Assembly (NCBI GenBank): GCA_014860175.1
Contig: JACZKF010000630.1
Coordinates: forward strand, 1 to 11,641
Direction: 5' to 3'
DNA from: Desulfuromonadales bacterium
GTDB taxonomy: Bacteria > Desulfobacterota > Desulfuromonadia > Desulfuromonadales > JACZKF01
DNA length: 11,641 nt
Within the stretch, counting starts at the first letter, position 1. Every line of letters starts with the position of its first letter. The position numbers and the translations under genes are program-made. The notes beneath the pieces were generated by a model. That model ran no database searches. It had not been told where the DNA came from and was given only the letters and a program-made list of their open reading frames with translations. Below are positions 1 to 6,886 of the stretch, one piece after another.

Positions 1-219
1 CGCCTGAGGGAAGCCGGCTCTGGCCACCGCCCATCCCCCCACCGCCCAGACCAGCACCGTATGCGCCGCATAGTCGCTCAAGGCCCAGCGGGCGAAAAGC
101 TGGTCGATCATCCCGACCCCGGCAAATGCCGAAGGGAGGACACTGGAGGTCAGGCTCAGCCCGGCGAAGCCGCCGAGAAGAGTTCCGAGAAAGTAGCGGA
201 AGGCATTTTTCCTGATCAT
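1..219 (-). CDS. N-terminal part of a membrane protein of unknown function (runs off the window)
   Basis: An open minus-strand frame starts at ATG 219-217 and runs without a stop through 73 codons to the window edge, so the C-terminus is missing. AGAGGA lies just upstream of the ATG at ribosome-binding distance. The first residues are basic (MIRKNAFRYF) and lead into a hydrophobic stretch at about residues 8-33 that ends in SAFA. This could be a signal anchor or a cleavable signal. A second hydrophobic segment (TVLVWAVGGWAVA) follows at about 54-67. The protein therefore appears to be an integral or secreted membrane protein. The gene follows the symporter gene by 50 bases in the same direction, with a hairpin between them, so it is probably the third gene of that operon and may assist transport. 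I recognise no family and assign no function. Confidence 0.6.
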   Translation of the reverse strand, partial: MIRKNAFRYFLGTLLGGFAGLSLTSSVLPSAFAGVGMIDQLFARWALSDYAAHTVLVWAVGGWAVARAGFPQA

Positions 220-231
220 CGGTCCTCTGGC

Positions 232-257
232 CGGCGGCTGCCCGAGGGCAGCCGCCG
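232..257 (-). other. Intercistronic hairpin between symporter gene and downstream membrane gene
   Basis: A perfect GC-rich inverted repeat: CGGCGGCTGCCC at 232-243 pairs with GGGCAGCCGCCG at 246-257. If the innermost pair stays open, this gives 11 base pairs and a 4-base loop. It lies between the stop of the symporter gene and the start of the next gene. No run of T follows on either strand, so it is not a normal rho-independent terminator. It more likely stabilises the upstream mRNA 3' end or sets the ratio of symporter to downstream product (inference). Confidence 0.6.
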
Positions 258-269
258 TTGAGTGCGGAA

Positions 270-2072
<1,803 letters not shown>

Positions 2073-2105
2073 AAAAAGTCCTCCTTGTAGTTTGCGGACG
2101 TTGGA

Positions 2106-2366
2106 TCAGTCCTCATGCACGTCGTATTTGCGGTCCAGCCTGTTCATCAAGGAGACATAGACGAAGATCAGAACCACAAAAACGACCTCCGAGCCTTGAT
2201 TGGCGAACCAGAATCCCAGCCGGAAACCGCCGATCTTCAGGCTGTCAAGGTGATCGGCAAACAGGATGCCGGCCAGATAGGAGACGGAGAACCAGATCGC
2301 CAGAAGAATGGAAATGTACCGGAGATTTTCTTTCCAATAGGCTTGAAGCTTCTCATTTCGTTCCAT
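2106..2366 (-). CDS. DUF4212 small subunit of sodium:solute symporter (copy 1)
   Basis: An 86-residue membrane protein of the DUF4212 type, the small subunit encoded next to VC_2705-like SSS transporters. It has a YWKENLRYI start, a first hydrophobic helix at about 15-37, the GG-FRLGFWFANQGS block before a second helix at about 58-76, and the characteristic end NRLDRKYDVHED. It is thought to associate with the large subunit in the inner membrane; its exact role is unsettled. The frame is open back to 2417, but the ATG at 2366 is preferred because AAGGAG lies 6 bases before it and the homologous region begins there. The extra 17 upstream residues have no counterpart in copy 2. This is the first gene of the operon, followed 33 bases later by the large subunit. 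Confidence 0.9.
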   Translation of the reverse strand: MERNEKLQAYWKENLRYISILLAIWFSVSYLAGILFADHLDSLKIGGFRLGFWFANQGSEVVFVVLIFVYVSLMNRLDRKYDVHED

Positions 2367-2506
2367 GGAAGACTCCTTCTTGGGAAGCGTGACGTTCCGC
2401 ACTTGGGACGTTATCAACTCCTCGTTTCATGCTCGGGAGGACCGCTTTTTGTTGGTGGTCTGCCCTCTTTGCCTGGAGGTAGCGGCCATAAGTGTGCCCA
2501 ACCATA

Positions 2507-2535
2507 GTTGTAATGCCCTGATTTGTTTAAGTCAA
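2507..2535 (-). promoter_or_regulatory. Sigma70-type promoter for the DUF4212/symporter operon (copy 1)
   Basis: On the minus strand a -35 box TTGACT (2535-2530) and a -10 box TACAAC (2512-2507) are separated by exactly 17 bases. The predicted transcript starts near 2500 and has a leader of about 130 bases before the ATG at 2366. Prediction is by match to consensus only. Confidence 0.55.
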
Positions 2536-2541
2536 TGATTG

Positions 2542-2587
2542 TTTTGGCAAAAAACCGGCCGGCTGGCACGCCAAATAGTGATTGGCG
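2542..2587. promoter_or_regulatory. Cluster of TTGGC/GCCAA half-sites upstream of the symporter promoter
   Basis: TTTTGGC (2542-2548), CGCCAA (2569-2574) and TTGGCG (2582-2587) lie just upstream of the -35 box of the minus-strand promoter. The second and third form a perfect 6-base inverted repeat with a 7-base spacer. The first and second form another with a 21-base spacer. Position suggests an activator site, but no regulator can be named and chance is possible. Confidence 0.25.
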
Positions 2588-2703
2588 ACCAACAGACCTT
2601 GGGGCCTTGGAGGAGGGTTCTCTGAAGATGAACAAGGTGGGAAGAGGTGCCCACCGGAGGCCCGGCTGAGAGAAAGAACAGGTTGCACCCAGACGGAAAA
2701 CAG

Positions 2704-2733
2704 GGAAAGATAAGGAAGCTTTCCACTTTTTTT
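2704..2733 (+). terminator. Weak terminator-like hairpin in the leader of the CBS/DUF294 gene
   Basis: GGAAAG (2704-2709) can pair with CTTTCC (2719-2724) across a 9-base loop. Seven T follow at 2727-2733, directly upstream of the preferred ATG at 2749. The stem is short and AT-rich, so any termination would be weak. It could act as an attenuator of the downstream gene or be accidental. If translation began at GTG 2647 it would lie inside the coding region. Confidence 0.25.
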
Positions 2734-2748
2734 GCGGACAGGGGACGC

Positions 2749-4206
2749 ATGTACAGCAGCAAGATCAGGGAGGAGAGTCTATCTTTCGTCCGGGTGGCCG
2801 ATGTCGGGAAGTTTCCCGCCGTTACCTGCTCGCCCGAGATGGGAGTCGTGGAGATGGCCCGGCTCATGCGCCAGCACGATGCCTCGGGGCTGGTGGTGGT
2901 CGAAGGGGACGCGCCGATAGGGGTGGTTTCGGTGCGGGAGTGCCGTGATCTGATCGCGGAAGAGGCCACGGCGATTGCCGGTCGCCGGGTCCGCGACATC
3001 ATGAGCCCGGCGGTAGTGACCATTGGCCGGGACGATTACGTTTTTACCGCCATCTTCAAAATGGCCAAGCACAACCTCTACCGGCTCGTGGTTCTCGATC
3101 CCGAGGGGCGTCTGGCCGGCACGGTCACCGCCACCGATATTCTGCGGCTGCAGACCCGTACTCCTCTTTATTTTCTCCAGGAGATCGAGGGGGCCGGCTC
3201 TATCGACGAACTGCAGTTGATCAGCGCGCGGATCGTCGACATGGTCAGGTTCGCGACCTGGGCGGGAGCCGATACCAAAAGCCTGGTGCAGCTGATCTCC
3301 CACTTCAACGATGCGGCCACCTTGCGGGTCATTTACCTGCTGGAGAAAAAAGAGGGGATCCGGTTGCCTGCCGGCGCCACCTACCTGGCTCTGGGAAGCG
3401 AGGGGCGGGGCGAGCAGACGCTGCGTACCGACCAGGACAGCGCCATGGTCTATGTCGACGACCTGCCGCTGGCAGAGCTGCCGCGGCTGGAGGAGTTTGC
3501 CGTCCGGTTGGCCGATGCCCTGGATGCCATCGGGCTCCCCCACTGCCCCGGCAACACCATGGCCAGAAATCCGCTGTGGCGCCGCAGCCTCTCCGAATGG
3601 AAACAGACTCTCGACCAATGGATCACTGTGCCCATACCCGATAATCTGGTCAACTTCGGCATGTTCCAGAACCTGCGGGCACTGCACGGCGACCTGCGGC
3701 TGGAGAAGGAGCTGCAGGACCATATCCTGGCCAGCGTCCAGCGCCATAGTCTGTTTCTGGTCCACATGGCCCGTCATGTGGTACGTTTCCAGCCCCCTCT
3801 CGGCTGGTTCGGCCGCATCAAAGTAACGCGCCGAGGGGAGCATCGGGGAAAAGTCGACTTGAAGCGGGCGGGGATCTTCGCCTTCACCCTCGGCGCCAGC
3901 TTACTGGCGCTGGACGAAGGGATCATCGGCGGCAGTACCTGGGAGAAGATCGAGGAGCTCGGCAGGCGCGGCGTCATCTCCCCCGGCGATCTGGAGGCGA
4001 TTGACGAGTCGTTTACCTTTCTTGTCCAGATGCAGCTGCAGCGGCAGCTTCGGGACCTCGCCAGCGACCGACCGCCGACCAATCAGGTCGATCCGCTGGT
4101 CATGACCGACAAGGTGCGCGATCAGTTCCGGGAAGCTCTGCAAGGGGTGGCGACGCTGCTGCGGGTCATCAATGAGCGCTACCAGCTCGATCTGATTTCC
4201 AAGTAA
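2749..4206 (+). CDS. CBS-pair / DUF294 nucleotidyltransferase-like protein (copy 1)
   Basis: A 485-residue soluble protein. Two CBS domains lie at about 20-135 (blocks DIMSPAVVTI and GTVTATDILRLQ). A DUF294 nucleotidyltransferase-like domain follows, with L-G-S-E-G-R-G-E-Q at 215-223 and T-D-Q-D at 227-230. The Gly-Ser and Asp-x-Asp pattern is as in GlnD/GlnE-type transferases. The C-terminal third matches the DUF294 C-terminal helical region (NPLWRRSLSEWKQ, PPLGWFG, KRAGIFAF). There is no cNMP domain. CBS pairs usually bind adenine nucleotides, so an energy-sensing control of the nearby symporters is plausible, but this is inference and no target is known. ATG 2749 is chosen because AGGGG lies 4 bases before it. 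The frame is open back to GTG 2647, but the extra 34 residues look non-homologous. It is the only plus-strand gene, divergent from the symporter operon. Confidence 0.85.
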   Translation: MYSSKIREESLSFVRVADVGKFPAVTCSPEMGVVEMARLMRQHDASGLVVVEGDAPIGVVSVRECRDLIAEEATAIAGRRVRDIMSPAVVTIGRDDYVFTAIFKMAKHNLYRLVVLDPEGRLAGTVTATDILRLQTRTPLYFLQEIEGAGSIDELQLISARIVDMVRFATWAGADTKSLVQLISHFNDAATLRVIYLLEKKEGIRLPAGATYLALGSEGRGEQTLRTDQDSAMVYVDDLPLAELPRLEEFAVRLADALDAIGLPHCPGNTMARNPLWRRSLSEWKQTLDQWITVPIPDNLVNFGMFQNLRALHGDLRLEKELQDHILASVQRHSLFLVHMARHVVRFQPPLGWFGRIKVTRRGEHRGKVDLKRAGIFAFTLGASLLALDEGIIGGSTWEKIEELGRRGVISPGDLEAIDESFTFLVQMQLQRQLRDLASDRPPTNQVDPLVMTDKVRDQFREALQGVATLLRVINERYQLDLISK

Positions 4207-4215
4207 GGCCGATCC

Positions 4216-4240
4216 GTCGCCTTTCGTCCGTGGCGGCGAC
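4216..4240. terminator. Possible hairpin between convergent genes
   Basis: GTCGCC (4216-4221) and GGCGAC (4235-4240) form a 6-base inverted repeat with a 13-base loop. It sits in the 50-base gap between the plus-strand CBS/DUF294 stop and the minus-strand IclR stop. Neither side has a T run, so it is at best a weak or rho-assisted bidirectional end point. Confidence 0.25.
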
Positions 4241-4256
4241 AGGAGCCATGGCGCCC

Positions 4257-5060
4257 TCAACTATGCCCTTTGCCCAGGTAACTCCCCATGTAGCCGAGCT
4301 TGGAGGAGATGATCTCGCCGGCCTCCTTGAGCCGTGGGAGAAACTCTCCGTGGATCCTCTCCGGGGTCATCCGGAAGGTCGGGCCGATCATGCACAGAGC
4401 ACCTGGGACCTCGCCGCTGGCGGCGAACAACGGGACGGCAAGGCTCGCTACCCCTTCACCCAGGGAACTCAGGTCAAGACAATACCCCTGCTCCCGGATC
4501 AGAGCCAACTCCTCCTGCAGGGAGGGTGTCAAGCCGGGGACGGCCGACTTCTTCCCCCGCGCCGGCGCTTCCTCGGGGATGAAGTGGGCCAGAAGGACTT
4601 TCCCTGCCGCGTTCTCCGCCATCGGGTAGCGGTTGCCGAGCAGGGAGACGATCTTGACCTGTTGGCCGGTGTCGGTCAGGTCGAGGAACAAGGCTTCCTC
4701 CTGGCGCCGAACAGCCAGGTAAACCGCCTCATTGCATTCCCGAACCAACCGCTCCAGAACCGGCTTCCCCTTCCGGAGCAGCCCCATCCGGGAGAGGAAT
4801 TTCTGACCCATTTCATAGGCGGACAGCCCCAGGCGGTATTTCCCCGACCCTTTTTCCCGTTCGACGTAGCCTCGGTTCTCGAAGGTGGCCAGCAGACGAA
4901 AAACACTGGTTTTATTCATCCCCAGCTTTTCGCTCAGCTGGGAGATTCTGAATTCTTCCTCTTCCTCGCACAGCGCCTCCAATACCGCCAGGGCATTTTC
5001 AACCGACTGGATGGAATAGCTATCCTTTCCGCGGGTAGGCAATGTTGAATTCCTCGCCAT
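4257..5060 (-). CDS. IclR-family transcriptional regulator
   Basis: A 267-residue DNA-binding regulator of the IclR family. The N-terminal winged helix-turn-helix spans about 17-78 (SVENALAVLEAL; RISQLSEKLGMNKTSVFRLL with the recognition helix at about 49-61; GKYRLGLSAYEMG). The effector-binding domain follows, with MAENAAGKVLLAHF at 147-160 and a late GALCMIGPTFRMT block. Length and domain order are usual for the family. IclR proteins bind small organic acids and often repress their own gene; the effector here is unknown. Its position between symporter and CBS/DUF294 genes makes control of carboxylate uptake the simplest guess. ATG 5060 is the only sensible start, but its ribosome-binding site is weak (GAAGGG about 12 bases upstream). 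Promoter and dyad lie at 5124-5163. The gene converges with the plus-strand CBS/DUF294 gene. Confidence 0.92.
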   Translation of the reverse strand: MARNSTLPTRGKDSYSIQSVENALAVLEALCEEEEEFRISQLSEKLGMNKTSVFRLLATFENRGYVEREKGSGKYRLGLSAYEMGQKFLSRMGLLRKGKPVLERLVRECNEAVYLAVRRQEEALFLDLTDTGQQVKIVSLLGNRYPMAENAAGKVLLAHFIPEEAPARGKKSAVPGLTPSLQEELALIREQGYCLDLSSLGEGVASLAVPLFAASGEVPGALCMIGPTFRMTPERIHGEFLPRLKEAGEIISSKLGYMGSYLGKGHS

Positions 5061-5123
5061 TTTTGACGTTTTCCCTTCCGGCCCAAGGGCTGGGCCCCGT
5101 ATCGTTCAAATTGGGATAGCAGG

Positions 5124-5144
5124 GTATATCAAAATTTGTAATAC
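5124..5144. promoter_or_regulatory. Dyad over the -10 of the IclR gene, candidate autoregulatory operator
   Basis: A 21-base dyad centred on 5134. The left arm is GTAT-nn-CAAA (5124-5133), the right arm TTTG-nn-ATAC (5135-5144), and 8 of 10 positions pair. It covers the predicted -10 box and start site of the IclR gene, the usual placement for autorepression in this family. Binding by this protein is inferred. Confidence 0.4.
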
Positions 5145-5163
5145 ACCGTTTTACTACTGTCAA
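5135..5163 (-). promoter_or_regulatory. Sigma70-type promoter of the IclR-family gene
   Basis: A perfect -35 box TTGACA (5163-5158) and a -10 box TACAAA (5140-5135) with a 17-base spacer on the minus strand. Transcription would start near 5128, leaving a leader of about 68 bases that holds a small GC-rich inverted repeat (GGCCCA/TGGGCC, near 5080-5096). The palindrome TTTTCGAAAA (5189-5198) lies about 25 bases upstream of the -35 box. Confidence 0.6.
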
Positions 5164-5421
5164 CATCATTTTTGTCATGAATTGACGTTTTTCGAAAAGG
5201 CCTTCAATTTCGAGGATAAATAGGGATTTTCCGCCCCCCTCAAAGCGGGTTAGGAGCCGTCTCAGGGAAGAAAATTTCCCATATACGGTGGTGAACTGAA
5301 GGGCACGACTTGCCTCAGGCGAAATTTTTGAAAATATTGTTTTAAAATTTACAGGTGGGGCAAGCAACCGCTGCGGGATGATGGTCCGGAGGGCATTTGA
5401 GGGGCGGGGATCTGGTCGGCC

Positions 5422-6864
5422 TCAACCCAACAGCAGGTCGATGCGGAAGTGCCGCTTCAGAAACGATTGAAAGGAGCGTACCTCTTCCAGGGCAAGCTTC
5501 AGGCGCCCGGTCTCCATCCGGTTGAGGTGGTCCAGGTTGAGGTGGTTGCCTGGCTTTCGCCCCTCGCGAATCGATCTGACCTGAGAGCGCAGTCGCAGAA
5601 AAACGAGAAAATCGAAACTCGCCTCCAGATTCTGGGCCTGCTCGGGGTGAAGGACGCCGGCGGTGGTCAACCCGAGGAGACGCTCACGGGTGCCGCCATG
5701 GAAGATCCCCGCCTCCAGGGCCAAAACCTTGATCCCTTCGGTGATGGCGAAAATCCCCGCCTTTTTGATATCCAGCTGCCCCCGGTACTCCCCCTTGCTT
5801 TCGGTCTGAAGATGGCCGAACCAGCCGATCGGGGGTTTGAACCCCAGCACATTGGCCCCGGTGTGGGCGAGGAATACCGCATCTTTGCTCAACTGCTCGG
5901 CGATGAGGGCCTTGAGTTGGGTTTCCAGCTGCGGGTCGCCATACAGGGTGCGAAGATCGAAATACATGCTGCCGTTGAGAATATTCTGCGATGTCGGCGT
6001 CGACAGCCAGCTTCCGACCACCTTGCTCCAATCGCTCAGGCTGCGGCGCCAGAAAGGATTTTTGGCCATGATGCCGCCGGGACACGCAGGGATCCCCACG
6101 GCAATCAGGGCGGCAATAAAGGTTTCGGAAAAAGCCTCGATCCGCTCGATCTGGGCCGGGGACAGGTCATCGGCATAGATGATGGCATTATCCTGGTCGG
6201 TGGCCAGGGTCTGCTCGCGACGCCCTTCACTGCCGAGGACGACGAAAGCGAAACGGTCGGTCAGGTCGGGGAAGTCCCGCTGGCGCAACAGGTCAATCAG
6301 GCGGATCTGCAGGCGATCATTGAGGTGAGCGATCATCCGCACCAGATTGCGGGTCGATACCCCGGTGCCGACCATGTGCAGCACCAGGTCCTGAATCTGC
6401 CGGTGCAGCGTGGCCAACTCTTCCGTGGTTTCGGCTTCTTCGATCTGGCGCAGCATCTGCTGGGGGGAACGGCTCTGCAGTTTGAGGATGTCGGAATCGG
6501 TGAGGATCCCCGTCAATTTCCCCTCGGCATCGATGACGCAGACGCGGTGAATCCGGTTGCGGGACATCTGATAGAGTGCCTCGAACAGGAAATCGTCTTC
6601 CCGCACGGTGATCAAGGGGGCACTCATGATCGATCGCACCTGCAGACTGTTCGGATCATGCCCCAGCGCCACCACTTTGTTGCGCAGGTCGCGATCGGTG
6701 AAGATGCCGACGGGATGCCCATGGGAACAGACCACCAGACTCGAGACGTCATGTTCACGCATGAGACCGGCGGCCTCGACCAGAGAGGCGTCGGCCTGGC
6801 AGGTTACCAACTGGCGCTGAGTGAAATTTTTTATCGGTAGAAAAAAGGCGCTTTCCTCGGCCAT
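5422..6864 (-). CDS. CBS-pair / DUF294 nucleotidyltransferase-like protein (copy 2)
   Basis: A 480-residue paralogue of the plus-strand CBS/DUF294 gene. CBS domains span about 15-130 (LVEAAGLMREHDVSSLVV, GIFTDRDL, IMSAPLITV, GILTDSDILKLQ). The transferase-like motif is L-G-S-E-G-R-R-E-Q at 210-218 with T-D-Q-D at 222-225. The conserved NPFWRRSLSDW and the C-terminal DUF294 region (PPIGWFG, KKAGIFAITEG) follow. All expected acidic residues are kept, so nucleotidyl transfer is possible, though no activity or target is known. ATG 6864 is preferred, with GGGGAA about 8 bases upstream and a 22-base gap after the preceding gene. ATG 6897 would overlap that gene by 11 bases and has no ribosome-binding site. 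It is the last gene of operon B, translated after the cNMP/CBS/DUF294 gene, which suggests the two proteins act together. Confidence 0.85.
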   Translation of the reverse strand: MAEESAFFLPIKNFTQRQLVTCQADASLVEAAGLMREHDVSSLVVCSHGHPVGIFTDRDLRNKVVALGHDPNSLQVRSIMSAPLITVREDDFLFEALYQMSRNRIHRVCVIDAEGKLTGILTDSDILKLQSRSPQQMLRQIEEAETTEELATLHRQIQDLVLHMVGTGVSTRNLVRMIAHLNDRLQIRLIDLLRQRDFPDLTDRFAFVVLGSEGRREQTLATDQDNAIIYADDLSPAQIERIEAFSETFIAALIAVGIPACPGGIMAKNPFWRRSLSDWSKVVGSWLSTPTSQNILNGSMYFDLRTLYGDPQLETQLKALIAEQLSKDAVFLAHTGANVLGFKPPIGWFGHLQTESKGEYRGQLDIKKAGIFAITEGIKVLALEAGIFHGGTRERLLGLTTAGVLHPEQAQNLEASFDFLVFLRLRSQVRSIREGRKPGNHLNLDHLNRMETGRLKLALEEVRSFQSFLKRHFRIDLLLG

Positions 6865-6886
6865 CGGTTTTTTCCCCGGCGGGATA

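Larger units (their letters stand above)
2367..2748. other. Divergent intergenic region between symporter operon and CBS/DUF294 gene
   Basis: About 380 bases separate the two divergent genes at their preferred starts. The stretch holds the minus-strand promoter (2507-2535), the TTGGC/GCCAA cluster (2542-2587) and an AT-rich section around 2519-2555. On the plus side, just before the CBS/DUF294 gene, there is a weak hairpin with a T run (2704-2733). I see no convincing plus-strand promoter: TTGCAC near 2682 has only a poor -10 partner (AAAGAT). Small open frames here have no ribosome-binding site or recognisable protein character. Confidence 0.5.
5061..5421. other. 361-base gene-free regulatory stretch upstream of the IclR gene
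   Basis: This separates the end of operon B (stop at 5422) from the IclR start and is visibly more AT-rich than its surroundings. Contents: the IclR promoter and dyad (5124-5163), TTGACGTTTT repeated directly at 5063-5072 and 5182-5191, the TTTTCGAAAA palindrome (5189-5198), and a strongly AT-rich island at about 5322-5350. I see no convincing rho-independent terminator for operon B; GCCTCAGGC near 5313-5321 is too short. An open frame through the region lacks a ribosome-binding site and overlaps the IclR start. Confidence 0.5.

Noticed and set aside
2563..2580. TGGCACG-like sequence resembling a sigma54 -24 element.
   Set aside because: The required GC at the -12 position is absent at the correct spacing.
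2414..2635. A 73-codon minus-strand frame upstream of the copy 1 small subunit.
   Set aside because: It covers the predicted promoter of that operon and shows no domain character or good start signal.
5020..5367. A 115-codon minus-strand frame upstream of and overlapping the IclR start.
   Set aside because: No ribosome-binding site, no protein-like pattern, and it runs across the IclR promoter and dyad.
5449..6840. A 463-codon plus-strand frame opposite CBS/DUF294 copy 2.
   Set aside because: The minus-strand frame has complete CBS and DUF294 motifs; the plus-strand frame is a shadow with no recognisable domain.
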